Positions 35,305 through 46,524 of a DNA stretch of 64,000 nucleotides are shown here, in pieces. This stretch comes from Xanthoparmelia taractica (taxonomy: Eukaryota; Ascomycota; Lecanoromycetes; Lecanorales; Parmeliaceae). Position numbers and translations under genes: made by a program. The DNA lies in the NCBI GenBank assembly GCA_033085395.1, contig JANQBS010000158.1, positions 30,270-94,269 on the forward strand, in the 5' to 3' direction. Each line of letters starts with the position of its first letter. Position 1 is the stretch's first letter. The notes beneath the pieces were generated by a model. The model searched no databases. It was not told the DNA's origin and saw only the letters and a program-made list of their open reading frames with translations.

Positions 35305-37170
35305 CCCTTGAACTACGGTGTCAAGAGGACATGTATGTGTCTCGACGCTATACGCCCATTGGGAGCCAAAATACAGTGTCTACAGGCGCTACCTCAACAG
35401 ATACGTGCCCACTGCTGTGTCGAGAAAACCCTGTGTCAACAGCTTCATCTTGTCCCCTGACCGCTATCATTTGTCCCAATGATACTGTGTCAAGCACTCC
35501 TCATGACAAACCCCCGGCAAGCCCCCTAAGGACACCGCCATCACTTGCTCCCCATGATCCTGTCTCCCGCAAACTTCCCAAAAACACCGCCATTCTCATC
35601 CCTTTCCGCCCATACATGTGTGGCAGTCCACCTATCATATCCTCCCACGCACCATCTCCGTCCCCAAAACCTCCACCAAAATCATCGCAATCGAAGCAAA
35701 TAAATTTAGCCTTCTCCCTGGGCCTTTTAACCCAAATATTCCATCTGTCTTGCAAATTGAGCCCCTAATGCCATCAAAACACTTCGATACGAAAACTGCT
35801 GCATATCTGTATACATGGCAATCTACCAATCAAATTCACTAAATATTCAACAGCATTTTGAAAAACTGGCTTTCTTTCTACACAACCAGCATAATTCTTC
35901 CACACGAACACTGCTGAATATCTGCATGTATGGGCAATCTACCAATCCAATCAGACCAGAAACTCTCACGCACCATCCTCCCCCTCCCCCAAATCTCCAT
36001 CAAAATCACCGCAATCAACCCCAAAGAAACCCTCTCTCCGCCCTCTCTCTGCCCTTCTTTTCTTCCCTTCCTTTCCCCCCCACCCCCCACCAACTTCCCC
36101 AAGTATCCTATCCCATCTACCCACCTCATCACATCCCCCCTACCCCCTACTCCCTACCGCCATCAAAAACCCCCAACACGACCACTACTCCATCTCTGCA
36201 CTCACCAACGCGACGGCATGCTTTGCCCGGAAGATACGGTGCGGTGATACAATAGATCTGACGTAATTGCGTGGAGGGAGTTGGGGGAGAAACATCGATC
36301 GCCGAAGGTTTCCATGTTTACCCTCGATCGGTATGTCGTAAAGTAAAGCAAAGTAAAGCAAAGCAAAGTAAAGTAAAGTAAAGCGATGTTTTGAACAAGG
36401 TATGAGTAGGATAAGTTTCGAATACCGTATTCTAATTCCGTGAATCTGGTGTATCAGACCTCGGTCGGTGTTAAAGGAAATAAGCCAAGGGAAAGAAGAG
36501 GCGGGAGGGAGGGGGGTGGCGTTCCTGGCTGTTTTTTTTTCCTTGAAGATGTTGGATGCAAGGTACCTACCTCATCTAAATCCCGTTAAATTCGGATCAT
36601 ACTATAGTACGAAGTACGAAGGATTTCTCGTGCATGTGCATATGCAGATGGCAATTACTTAATCATTTACCATGTACCTACCTAGAGCCCGCGCCACTTC
36701 CCAAAAAAAAAAGCTGCATGCATGCATACATGCGCCCGGAAGATTAAAGTACCTTATGTTGTCTGCAAATCCCAAGTGGCGAGGATCACAAGGTACCTTA
36801 GGTAGGTAGGATTGACGTACTCGTACAATATACCCTAATAATCCTACGTGATGTCCAGGAACAAGAGAGCAATGCAATGCAGTGTTTACAGAATGAATAG
36901 CCGGTCGATCGTTCCGTTGTCTTCTCCGCGGACCACAGTGCACGCACGGTCCGAACCCGGGCCAAGCTCGTACTTCAAGCTCTCTGAGGTGAGGTAAGGT
37001 AAGTAAATAATGTGCGTGTCGAGCGAGCGACCGGAGAAGCTTGCAGTTTCCTTCATCTCATTATCCATCACCTACGATTAACTCGAGTCCTCCTTGACAC
37101 ACATCGGCAGCATATCCTACATACATTCGACTATACACACCTGCTCGTCTCTCTATACTGAACCCTGACC
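35305..37170. repeat. Intergenic region with degenerate duplications and microsatellites
   Basis: A block near 35621-35700 (CACGCACCATCTCCGTCCCCAAAACCTCCACCAAAATCATCGCAATC) reappears diverged at about 35930-36020, and CTGCTGCATATCTGTATACATGGCAATCTACCAATC at 35798-35833 recurs at about 35908-35948, so the stretch is an old tandem duplication. An AAAGT/AAAGC pentanucleotide microsatellite runs at about 36340-36383. GGTACCT and TAGG-type short repeats lie at 36560-36810. No gene was seen. Confidence 0.55.
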
Positions 37171-38302
37171 ATGACAGACCGGTCGCTCGTCAAGAAGCCC
37201 AGGCCCGTTGTCTTCAGCATAGCTGAGCTCGAGAGATATCCTACCTTGGAGGATAGATATGCTATTACTCTGCCCTTCGATGATCGTTACAATCGTTGCT
37301 GGTGCCCTAAGTCATCTTACCGCCCAGTCTGCAAGCTTTGCGAGCGGGGGATTGGGTACTCCGTGTTGGAAGCCAACTGTATCAAGCGGACTGGAGAGCG
37401 TTGGGCAGTAAGTACCTCCTATGAGCCATATATCTTTGCCTTCCACCAGCCAAGTCAGTCCTTATGGAGTCTGATGGTTGGGAGTTGCGGGTCGAACAAA
37501 ACGCCGCTGACTGTAACGAATGGGAAAGTGGTTCTCCGCAGCACGAGATCTAGACGACGAATGCGGCGAACGACTCGGCACTCTTGGTTATCTTCCTTGG
37601 GAGATCCGTCAAGAGATTATGAAAGCCCTCTTACTCCTCGACGATGATGGCTTCCCTTGCGGCGAAATGATTTTAAAAGCGTGTCCTGAAGATAAGCTCA
37701 ATTATCCATTCTTATTCGCGAACAACCCCACCTACTCTGGTGGCATGCGACTTACGTCACCAAGCACGAGAGTGGAATACGAACACTGCTATCTCACTGA
37801 GACGACCTTCATATTCGACGAGCCTAGACACCTAGAAGCCTTCCTCGATAAAATGCCGATCTTTCAAGGAAGCCTGCTTCGATCATTTATTATTAAACTC
37901 TACCCGCCACAGCAATGCCACGGTGACGTGAACAACTGGGTAGCAGTCTTTGCTCCTCTACCACCCAATCTTGTGTCTATACACTTCGATGTGTGGTCTT
38001 GGGCCGGCTGTAGTATGAATATGGGTGGAGAATGGTTCGTTTGCGACGATAGCTGGTATGAAGTGCAGCCTGCCATTGATCTTCTGGACTTACTGGGGAA
38101 ACGAGCTCGAAGGTTTGCTGCTAGAGCAAAGATCGGCTTGGGGTCCTGGTATGATCATCCCAAACATGTTTATCCAAATGGTGAAGGTTGGGTTCGTGTG
38201 CTCCATGAGCTCGAGCCATGGAGCGCGGATTGGCTGAAATGGTGGGAAGAAGCCACAAAGGTTGCTTCGGACGATGGGGAAGGAGCCTCCGACATGGCAT
38301 AA
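37171..38302 (+). CDS. F-box-like protein, paralog A (336 aa)
   Basis: Exon 1 is 37171-37407 (79 codons) and exon 2 is 37529-38302; intron 37408-37528 (GTAAGT..AAAG, branch GCTGAC). Exon 1 has a Cys-rich patch (CWCPKSSYRPVCKLCERG) that may bind a metal. Directly after the intron comes WFSAARDLDDE..LGTLGYLPWEIRQEI, the LPxEIR core of an F-box-like or 2EXR-like helix. The C-terminal part has the EYEHCYLTETTFIFDEPRHLEAFLDKM pattern seen in many uncharacterised fungal proteins with this domain. Paralogs B (54626-55657) and C (56433-57520) share RW(A/I)WF..AxxLD(D/E)E..LGTLGYLPWEI. The end of the coding region, including the stop codon, is the first unit of the tandem repeat that follows. Function is inferred only from the F-box-like motif. 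Confidence 0.75.
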
Positions 38303-39015
38303 GTGACGGGAAAGAAGCACAAAGGTTGGTTTCGATCATGGCGAGGGAGCCATCAATATAGCATAAGTGATAAAGAAAAGGCCACAATGTTGACTGAACA
38401 ATGGGAGGGAGCTAATATTATAGCATGAATGATAGAAAGAAGACACTAGATGAACTTGGATAATAAAGAAGGTGCCATTCATATGGCATAAATGATGGAG
38501 AAGAAGCCATAAGATTGACTTAAATAATGAGGCAAGAGCCATTAATATAGCATAAGTGATGGGAAAGAAGCCACAAAGACTGACTGAACAATGGGGAGTG
38601 GGCCCTTAGTATAGCATTTGTGAATGGGAAGAAGCCACAAAGATTAACTTGAATAAGGGGAAGGAACCTTTAATATAGCATAAACGATGGAAAGAAGCGG
38701 TAAGATTGACCTGAATGATAAGGAGGGAGCCATCAATATAGCATAAGTGATGGGGACGAAGCCGCAACATTAACTTGAATAAGGGGAAGGGAACCATAAA
38801 GATAGCAGAAGTGATGGGGAAGAAGCCATTAGATGGACTCGAATAATAAAGCGGGAACCTTTAATATTGCATAAATAATGGAAAGAAGCCATGAGATTGA
38901 CTTACAATGAGAAGGGAGCCAATAATAAAACATGATTGATAGGGAAGAAGTCACAAGATTGACCTGAATGATGGGAAGGGAGCCATCAGTATAGCATGAA
39001 TGATAGGTAAGTAAC
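38247..39015. repeat. 12-copy minisatellite (about 63 bp) starting inside the 3' end of paralog A
   Basis: The unit begins GAAGCCACAAAG and contains GGGAGCCATCAATATAGCATAAGTGATGG. Unit starts lie near 38250, 38313, 38378, 38436, 38501, 38565, 38630, 38693, 38757, 38821, 38884 and 38946. The first unit is the last 18 codons plus the TAA stop of the gene at 37171-38302; later units are noncoding and progressively diverged. Confidence 0.85.
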
Positions 39016-40600
39016 AAACCCTTTGGTGAATCGTTCTGGATACCTTGCACAACATGGCGTTATGGCTGCGGGCAAATTGCATGGAATGGCAAGAGAAACG
39101 GGTGGAGGACCCTTGCAATGTCGCAGGCTAAGGGAAAAAATTAGTAAGTATTGACACGATTCAAGGGTAGAATACCTTACAGACAGTGCAGTTTTAGGGG
39201 GAAACGGCTGGAAAACAAGTTCAACCTTGGGAATAAAAGCCTAGATTGGTGAATATAATGGGATCTTCTGTCTTTAACGTTAGAAGGTTTAGGGGTTCAA
39301 TTTCCAGAATGGTAAATACGATGGGACTTTTTTCCCTAAATGGCAGCCAGTTTAGGGTAAGGATAGAAAATTAAGTACTTGAGAGGGGAAACTATTATAA
39401 AAAAGAATACAATCTAGGGATTGAAAGCCTAGAATAGTGAATACAATAGAATCTTTTGTCTTCAATATCAAGAATTTCAGGGATTGAAAATCTAGAATAA
39501 TGAAGATGATGGGAATTTTTAATCTTTAATGCCAGAACTTTTAGAGTAAGAATAGAGAACTATACACTTAAAATGGAAAACTTCTAAAAAAATAGAATCT
39601 TATCTTGGGATTAAAGGCCTTAAATAACGAATATAATGGGATTTTTTATCTTTAATACCAAAAAGTTTAGGGTAAGAATAGAGGATTACATCTAGTACGG
39701 TATGGGATATGACTTTCAGATACCTCCCACTCGTGGGATGGTGTAGGATTTCAATGGGATATCCCATGGGATGACTAATCAGATAGTATATCCCATACCT
39801 TTGTGGCGGATGGCTAGAATGATGGCTAGAATTCTCTTCGAGAATGATCGATATTATGATTAATATTCAACATAGCTATGGTCCAGCAATATGACTACAT
39901 GCGAGCCATGCTTCTCCGTCATTGCGCATCCATCTTGGTCAACAATATGATCATTCCAATGGTCCAGTAACATGGCTACGTGCTAGCAACATGGCTACGT
40001 GTTAGCAACACCAGCAACATGGCCACAAACCAGCCATATGGTCCAATAATTTTGATAATTCTTATCTTTATCCGCTACAATGGGATGGGATATCCCATGA
40101 ATATCCCGACCCCATACCTCTTGAAAGATATAGGATTTGATCCCCTCGATCCCATCCTAGATCCCGAACCCATACCATCCCGATAGATGTATGTACTAGT
40201 ATATCCCATACCTTTCCGGCCACTAAGCCTGTAACTAATGAATTTTTATGGAATATTTCTACAGTAATGTCAGGAGTTTTGGGGGGGGAAATAGAAAATG
40301 CTACATTAGGGATAGGAAAACTAAATAAGGAATAACTTCAATTTTGGGATAAAAAGCCTATAATTGATGGATTTTAAGGGAATTCTTCCAAAGCAATGTT
40401 AGTATATTTAGGGTAAGGATAGTGAATAGCATAGCTAAGAGGGGAAGATTGCTTAGAAAGGAGCTCAACTTCGGGAGTAATAGCCAGAAATGAATGAGTA
40501 TAACCCCATTTTCCGGTTCCGATGTCAGACTATTTGGGGCAAGGACAGAAAGTGGCACATCTCGAAAGGCAAGTTTCCACAGACTTCCTAACAAAGTCAA
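39016..40600. repeat. Second tandem array, interrupted by an insertion
   Basis: Units of about 120-150 bp with ..AAAGCCTAGAATAGTGAATACAATGGG.., ..TTTAGGGTAAGGATAGAAAA.. and ..GGGGAAACTA.. run from about 39180 to 39691 and resume in the same order from about 40223 to 40590. The two halves are separated by the inverted-repeat element at 39692-40222. Confidence 0.65.
39692..40222. mobile_element. Inverted-repeat insertion with GGTATGGGATAT ends
   Basis: The left end reads TAGTACGGTATGGGATATG and the right end ATATCCCATACCTTTCCGGCCACTA. Internal copies of ATATCCCATACCTTT (about 39789) and GGGATATCCCAT (39757, 40085) make it a nest of palindromes. TA on both sides could be the target duplication. 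No coding sequence is visible, so it is a MITE-like or solo-end fossil. It interrupts a tandem array. Confidence 0.5.
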
Positions 40601-41229
40601 TGATCTTGCCCAAGACTCACGTTATAGACTGCTTCTGGTGAGTTAAAAACAGCGGTCCATTCAGGTATACGGACATCCCATATCTGCACTTGTAACATTT
40701 GTTTACCAGGTCAAGCTGTAGAGCGCAGGTTGAATGCCAAGAGGTATCGGAGCAATAGAGTGCCGACGCTATTTTAGGCGGACACGACAAGGCTGAAACC
40801 CCCCACCTTTTATTTTCCTGCCACGCACCAAACATCCAACCTCCCATCTGAAGCCATCTGGCTCTTTGAGGGATTCGTCCTCGTCCTTTCCTTCACCTTC
40901 ATTATCTGCTCTTCACGCTCTGAACTTCTGCTCATCACTTAACGCAATCACCGTTGCACGGAACTACAAGTGGCCCTTGCCGTTTGCGTTAGCAGCTTAT
41001 CGATAACAACGCCATCATTATCGGCGAACGAACACTGCATCATCCACCCCAGCTTTCCCCCACAAGTCTCCATTCCTCTTCCAGTAGCTTGCATCTGTGA
41101 AAGCGAAGGGCTGCAGCAATTGGCGCACAGCGGAGAATTGTTGTGAAAGCCAAAACATTCCACAAGCCTGGTTCAGTCCCGAAACGCCTGCAAACAGTCA
41201 CTACACTCGTCGCTCTATCGTTTGCGTCA
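40601..41229. other. Upstream region of the gene at 41230
   Basis: No gene was seen. It is C/T-rich near 40860-40930. An open frame without an ATG extends the downstream coding frame leftwards from 41143 and could be 5' UTR or a missed exon. Confidence 0.4.
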
Positions 41230-42729
41230 ATGCTCAAGATCTTCTCCAATACCGAAAATTCACCTCGCTCTCACAGACCACCCACGGCAAGGTCACTTTC
41301 AATTCCTTTGAGCTACATTCCCAGCGACGCATATGCTTCAACCCTGCCCCAACATGTCTCGCAACATATTCTTGAACGACCGGACCCAGTATCAATAGCA
41401 CCATCAACGCGCTACCAATCCATAGCTGACCGCCCTATCGCCGAACTGACGACATCACATCGCCGAACCGCTACAGAGTTAACCCCATCCACTAGCGACC
41501 TACCACCTCTCATACCTCGATTTCGCGAATCCGGAACCTTGTCCGACTCTCAACTTTCCATCATACCTCAACTCGACCCATCTCCACAGCTAGACGGTCT
41601 CCGAGCCTCTCCACAGCAGTCGCGACAGTCATCGCCAACACGTTCGAATAGATTCTCCATTCTTGCAGGCAAATCAGAAGGGAAGGCTGGAAAGCTCGCG
41701 GGTTGGTTCAACGGCGAGTCTGAGCCTATCAGGATCGGAATAATTCCGTCGCCGACGAGGGAGAAGAGTGATCCACTTGATACTGTCGCCGAGTCGTCTG
41801 ACAGACGAGCCACTGGCCTGCGGCAACAGCAGTCAACTACGCAGCTCATGGCAAAGCCTGCAATGGCGAGTCGGTTTTCATTTTTCTCCAGCAAAGCCTC
41901 CTTGGTGAGGTCAAAGCCGCTACCGGACGAGCTCAGCGACGAGCTACTCGAAATGGACGTCAGCGCCGCGCTGTTCCCCAATGAGCCTGCCAATCCCTTC
42001 TCGCCCGCCTCTTTCAAAAACCTACAGCAGCAAGCTGAAGGTCTGCTATCGCGGTTACAGGCGGCCTACAAAGAGCGCACTGTAGCACTGCACGATATGA
42101 CTGCGGAGAAGGAGACCATAGCCGAAGAGTCGGAAGGCGCCGTGACACGTGTCAGACACTTGAAGATGCAACTCGATGATATGACTGCCAAGTTTGCTGA
42201 GCAAGACCAAGCCATGATGAACCTGGTGGACGAACTGGCACAGGAGAAGCAAGCGCGCCGAGAAGACGAGGAAGCGAGAAAGAAAACAATACGAGTCGTC
42301 AGGGATGTTGCTTCTCCACGCAGCGGCCATCGCGGCCTCAGTCGCTCAAATACAGTCAGCGATTCTGGGTTTGAGTCCGAAGACGATAGCTCAACCGACA
42401 GCGTCTTCTCAAGGCGACATGGCGCCCAGTCGCCTATTCCGTCCGTGTCATCTACTTCGACCGCGAACTCCCCAGACGCCTATCGAACACATGAGTTCCA
42501 CGAACCAGTATCGACGGCGCAACCTGCACGCCTTCGCCTGCCCCAGGGTCAACCTGTACCAAAAGGCATGCCTATCCATTCTTATACCAACTGTGACGGC
42601 GTCAGAGCATCAGAGGCTTGGGGTGTCGTCAGCATATTGAAGGAAGAGAACGAAGAATTGAAAAAACGTTTAGGAGAGTTGGAAGGAGCACTAGATGGGT
42701 GTTTGGATGTGGTGGGGAGACTGAGCTGA
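41230..42729 (+). CDS. Ser-rich protein with central coiled coil, 499 aa
   Basis: Single open frame from the ATG at 41230 (MLKIFSNTENSP..); the frame is open further upstream but has no earlier ATG. Residues 1-240 are Ser/Pro/Thr/Arg-rich and probably phosphorylated and disordered (RSNRFSILAGKSEGKAGKLAGWF, ASRFSFFSSKASL). Residues about 262-360 form a coiled coil (LQQQAEGLLSRLQAAYKERT.. to LAQEKQARREDEEARKK). Then follow SRSNTVSDSGFESEDDSSTDS, a second disordered part, and a short C-terminal helix (VSILKEENEELKKRLGELEGALDGCLDVVGRLS). The overall plan, and especially the final LEGALDGCLDVVGRL, looks like a protein conserved across Pezizomycotina without an assigned role. It is the first of four conserved-looking genes in a compact block. 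Confidence 0.75.
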   Translation: MLKIFSNTENSPRSHRPPTARSLSIPLSYIPSDAYASTLPQHVSQHILERPDPVSIAPSTRYQSIADRPIAELTTSHRRTATELTPSTSDLPPLIPRFRESGTLSDSQLSIIPQLDPSPQLDGLRASPQQSRQSSPTRSNRFSILAGKSEGKAGKLAGWFNGESEPIRIGIIPSPTREKSDPLDTVAESSDRRATGLRQQQSTTQLMAKPAMASRFSFFSSKASLVRSKPLPDELSDELLEMDVSAALFPNEPANPFSPASFKNLQQQAEGLLSRLQAAYKERTVALHDMTAEKETIAEESEGAVTRVRHLKMQLDDMTAKFAEQDQAMMNLVDELAQEKQARREDEEARKKTIRVVRDVASPRSGHRGLSRSNTVSDSGFESEDDSSTDSVFSRRHGAQSPIPSVSSTSTANSPDAYRTHEFHEPVSTAQPARLRLPQGQPVPKGMPIHSYTNCDGVRASEAWGVVSILKEENEELKKRLGELEGALDGCLDVVGRLS

Positions 42730-43650
42730 GAACCTTTCTGCCACTTTGGAATTCTGGTTTGAGCGATAGATTGGATAAGGCGTTCGCTGGTATTGGGTGA
42801 TAAAGATTTGGAAACGGATTCTCAATGCGCTGAAACTATCGTTGGATGGACGCAATTTTGCACTGCATTCATATATGATATTTTAGGTGGTATGATCATG
42901 CTCAGGTCAAGTGCTGACTGGAGTTACGAACAAATATAATACATTCCAACATGTTCAGTAACGTCCCCATTCAAGTAAGCGGTAGGCAACCTCTTCTCTT
43001 CCCCAAGACCTCCTTGTCACGGTTTCATGTTTCATCCTCGTTGATAATCATTCGGTCACATCTAGGCCGGTTCCAACGACTACAGTGCTAAATATGAAGC
43101 CTTTCCATCATACCCTTTCCCTATGTGTGCCTTGTCTCTGGAGGGACCTCACTGTACCCATAGCACATTCCCACTCTTCGCTATTGATGAAAGTGGTGGA
43201 TGGGCTTATAGGAAGTTTTAGAATGACTCACGCAAATTGAAACCTGGACTCTCTTGGGCTTTACCTTGATACGACAGTTGAACATGCAGAACTCATGGCT
43301 CAAAGCTACCAAAAGGGCCGTTATCATGAGTAGGCGAAGGTAGTCTGGAATCAAGTGTTGAGCGTTGTGGATCTCTTTGTACAGCGCATATATGTGTCAC
43401 GTGACAGCGTGTCTTTGTGGCGCAGTTGGCTTGTCGGCTTCCCAGCCACGCTCAAAGAGGGATGCTACGCTCGATGATAACTCGACGGTTCCGCAACACT
43501 TCTCTTGCCAAAGAATAATACCTCTGAGATTAAGGAGATTAGCGTCTCAATGTCCAAGATCAACGCTGAGAGAAAAGCAAAAGATACTGATCAACTAAAA
43601 ATTCGCCGACTGTAACATACCTTCATTCTCGACGGACTCTAGGCTTCATC
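42730..43650. other. Intergenic, no gene recognised
   Basis: Contains the 3' region of the previous gene and the upstream region of the next. No repeats or motifs were recognised. Confidence 0.4.
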
Positions 43651-45105
43651 ATGCCATTCATCCCTCACACACCGGAATCCCTCATTCAACGCTCCGACAG
43701 TAAGGATCCAGGGACAACATGCAAAGGCATCACTTCCACTGGCAGACCCTGTAGACGTCCTCTCGGAAGCTCTCCACATTCGTCGCCAACAATTCATCGA
43801 AAATCAAAGAATGGAGTAATAGCCATATTGCAGCCGACCGACGACGACCATGAAGGTGCTGCAGCATATTTCTGCTTTCAGCATAAAGACCAAGCAGAGA
43901 CACTCGCGGGCGGCGACCAAGATGGCAGGAAAGCAAACATTGTGCCAGTGCAGCAACGCACGAGCATCGACACCTTAGTGGACCGAACGGGAGTGCTGGA
44001 CGTTGGGGACGATGCAACATCATCAAAGAGCCGAAATAACAGAGGTCATGCTAGACCTGCGAGGAAGGAAACGCTGCCAAAGAAGTGGCAAGACGTGGAT
44101 GGTCCCTTGATTGCAATATCGGGAGAGAAGCACAGACCCGCCGGGAGAAGCAAAAAAAGGCACCAAATAAGAGAACATTCAAACTTCTCATTTTCTTTGT
44201 TCTGCTGCGTCAGCTCTGCAGATCGAGAGACTACGCCTCCTCCACGTGTCCAACGCTACTCTGAGAAGCCTGAGTATCATCATGCGAACGCCAAAGTACC
44301 TTTGGCCATGCAACAGGCCGAAAGACCAGCATACTCCAGACCCACAACCTCACGTCTACCTGTTGGACAGGCATCAGGCAGTCCGAGGCCATCACGTGTA
44401 GCCCCAGGAAGCGTTCCTTCTATGAGTGTTGGCAGGCCGCCCCCTCCACAGCATCGCTCGTCCCGCACCCAAGACCTCCTGTCACTCATACCCACAACGC
44501 TATCGCCGCAAAAAACGTCTCTTCTACTCGCTGAGCTAGCGAAGCCAGTGTCGCCGCATGATGAAGAAGGCTACATTTACATGTTCTGGCTTACCGACAG
44601 TGCCTCAGACGCCCCTGAGTCGCAGGCTGCTTCTTCACTACTCTCTGATGCCCGAGCACACACTTCGGATGGACGTCGCAAGAGTGACATCCTAGCTCAA
44701 CGCTCAAATAACGGAAACCCCGCCTCTAGGCCAAATACAATGCTCCTCAAGATCGGTCGCGCCTCCAATGTGCAACGTCGTATGAACGAATGGAACCGCC
44801 AATGCGGCTACAACCTCTCACTCATTCGCTTTTACCCTTACCTTCCTAGCTCTCCTCTACTATCCAGGGTTAACGCTACTTCTCTGCCTCCCTCGCCTTC
44901 TACACCTCACAAGGTCCCACATGCCCATAAGGTCGAGAGACTGATTCATCTCGAACTCGCGGAGCGGAGGGTCAAGCGTGACTGTGAGAGCTGTGGTAAG
45001 GAGCACAGAGAGTGGTTTGAGGTTGAAAGTAGTAGGGATGGGCTGAAAGGCGTGGATGAAGTTATTAGGCGGTGGACTGAATGGGGGAGGAGGGCAGGTG
45101 GATAA
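43651..45105 (+). CDS. T5orf172 (DUF1766)-domain, GIY-YIG-like protein, 484 aa
   Basis: Single exon from MPFIPHTPES. The N-terminal 90 residues hold a CKGITSTGRPCRRPL..AAYFCFQHKDQ motif, a Cys/His arrangement that is probably a small zinc-binding fold found at the start of this fungal family. A disordered middle follows. From about residue 305 comes EGYIYMFWLTD.., KIGRASNVQRRMNEWNRQCGYN.., HKVERLIHLELAERRVKRDC.. and HREWFEV, the T5orf172/GIY-YIG-related core in order (Y-I-Y strand, KIGR, RR..EW, HxxE..H, EWF). Related domains occur in nucleases and DNA-binding proteins; in filamentous fungi the role is unknown. A Ser-rich insert of about 40 residues separates GYIYMFWL from the KIG block. Confident about family, not about activity. 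Confidence 0.85.
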   Translation: MPFIPHTPESLIQRSDSKDPGTTCKGITSTGRPCRRPLGSSPHSSPTIHRKSKNGVIAILQPTDDDHEGAAAYFCFQHKDQAETLAGGDQDGRKANIVPVQQRTSIDTLVDRTGVLDVGDDATSSKSRNNRGHARPARKETLPKKWQDVDGPLIAISGEKHRPAGRSKKRHQIREHSNFSFSLFCCVSSADRETTPPPRVQRYSEKPEYHHANAKVPLAMQQAERPAYSRPTTSRLPVGQASGSPRPSRVAPGSVPSMSVGRPPPPQHRSSRTQDLLSLIPTTLSPQKTSLLLAELAKPVSPHDEEGYIYMFWLTDSASDAPESQAASSLLSDARAHTSDGRRKSDILAQRSNNGNPASRPNTMLLKIGRASNVQRRMNEWNRQCGYNLSLIRFYPYLPSSPLLSRVNATSLPPSPSTPHKVPHAHKVERLIHLELAERRVKRDCESCGKEHREWFEVESSRDGLKGVDEVIRRWTEWGRRAGG

Positions 45106-45498
45106 GTTTATACGGTGGGACGGCGTTGCTGAGTCTGCAAGATCATGATAGACAGGATTTATGATTTATGGGATCTACTACTTATGATTAACGGGCAATG
45201 GACGTAATATCACATCGAGGGTTTTAATACATGAGATATCCAAGATATAAAGACCATGAAGTATATTATAGTGTCTTTTTTAACAAGGCTAGGTCATTGC
45301 ACAAATTCTATAGAACTTCAAAGGTAGGAAACTGCTCTAGGAGGCGTGTGTGGGTATCTTCCTTCAACGCAGAACTCCACTCATAGCTATGCATCTAATT
45401 CGATCCTAGCACATCCCCACGTTATCCCAGCATTTGTGGACCAAGTCCTCGGTACGCCCTCATCCTGCTTCCGATCCGACCGCTGTATGACTGGCATA
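45106..45498. other. Convergent 3' intergenic region
   Basis: Lies between the 3' ends of the T5orf172 gene and dcp1. AT-rich near 45150-45300, as expected for terminators and poly(A) signals. Nothing else was seen. Confidence 0.4.
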
Positions 45499-46140
45499 CT
45501 AATTAGAACCTTGTCCCCCCGACGGATTGAGCAGCGCCATCAGATCCGGACCACTTGCAACCCCAGCCGTAGGCCGCTGTTGCGTATAACCGTTCGATCG
45601 CCCATCAATCCCCCCTCCCCCCGGCCCCTTTCCCGCCTTCTCCGCACACTCAACAATAAACCGCCCACAAGCCCCCCTCACCCCCTTCGTACTCCCCTCC
45701 CCCTCCTCAAAAATCCAAAGCCCATACACCTTCCCCTCACCCTTATCCCCCCTACCCAAATTATCCCTCCCATTCCCCTGCAAAATGACATATTCCTCCG
45801 TCAGATCAACCTCCTCCGCGCTCTTCAAATGCAGTATGAAATTATCCAGACCACGGCGGTTGAGCACCACGACCGCGTGGGTATTGTCTTGTAGCTTTGG
45901 GACGAACAGGGTGCCTTCGATGCCGCTTTTCTCCCATTCTTGGGCAGTGGCGTTGAAGATGTAGACGACGGCGTAGGGGGCTAGGAAGTCGATGGAGATG
46001 GTGGAGGGGAGGTGGCGTTGGAGGACGGAGAGGTTGAGGGCGTCGTTTGTGAGGGTTGGGTTTGTGGGGGCGGAGTATTCGAGTTCGTGGTCTGAGGGTT
46101 GTTGGTGGTAGGGGTAGGGGGGGTAGACTGTATTTGCCAT
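45499..46140 (-). CDS. dcp1: mRNA-decapping enzyme subunit 1 (Dcp1)
   Basis: The ATG at 46140 (MANTVYPPYPYHQQ) gives 213 aa, in the normal range; an upstream in-frame ATG at 46251 is less likely. The EVH1-type Dcp1 fold is easily read: LNLSVLQRHLPSTISIDFLAPYAVVYIF, then WEKSGIEGTLFVPKL, VVVLNRRGLDNFILHL and EYVILQG, ending with GKVYGLWIFEEGE. Dcp1 binds and activates Dcp2, which removes the 5' cap of mRNA in cytoplasmic P-bodies. An insertion (GNGRDNLGRGDKGEG) sits between EYVILQ and the final strand. The Gly-rich tail is low-complexity. The gene is divergent from the inositol phosphatase gene, with 384 bp between start codons. Confidence 0.9.
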   Translation of the reverse strand: MANTVYPPYPYHQQPSDHELEYSAPTNPTLTNDALNLSVLQRHLPSTISIDFLAPYAVVYIFNATAQEWEKSGIEGTLFVPKLQDNTHAVVVLNRRGLDNFILHLKSAEEVDLTEEYVILQGNGRDNLGRGDKGEGKVYGLWIFEEGEGSTKGVRGACGRFIVECAEKAGKGPGGGGIDGRSNGYTQQRPTAGVASGPDLMALLNPSGGQGSN

Positions 46141-46524
46141 GATATGATGGAGAAAATGCGTAGAGGCGGGTGGGGTGTAAGAACGGTTCCGTGGTGGTGT
46201 GTAGCAAAGTGGGGAGAAAGTGTAAAGTTGTTTGGGGGTGTGGGGGGCCACGCGTGGGGATGCAGTGTGCCTGGAAATACTCGGTAGCTGGGATACCAGG
46301 GTCCCTGGAGCCGCCGCAGCTGGCCCCTGGAACGATCGCGCCCCTGCAGGCCCAGGGCTAAGGTAGCGCCTCGGAGAAATAAAAATGACGATCTTGTCCA
46401 GAACTTCGGGGTCCCGCTTCTTTATAGTGGCGCAGCATTTGAGTCAAGGTGCTATGGATTAAATACAAATACAAGACGTTTTACACAAGCATATTCAGCG
46501 GAGAGCGTTGCACCCTTTCTCAGC
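46141..46524. promoter_or_regulatory. Divergent promoter region between dcp1 and the inositol phosphatase gene
   Basis: 384 bp between the two start codons. The dcp1-proximal half is strongly G-rich on the plus strand. A GC-rich CCCTGGAGCCGCCGCAG stretch lies at about 46300, and TTTATAGTGG at about 46420 could serve the plus-strand gene. Shared regulation is inferred from arrangement only. Confidence 0.45.
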
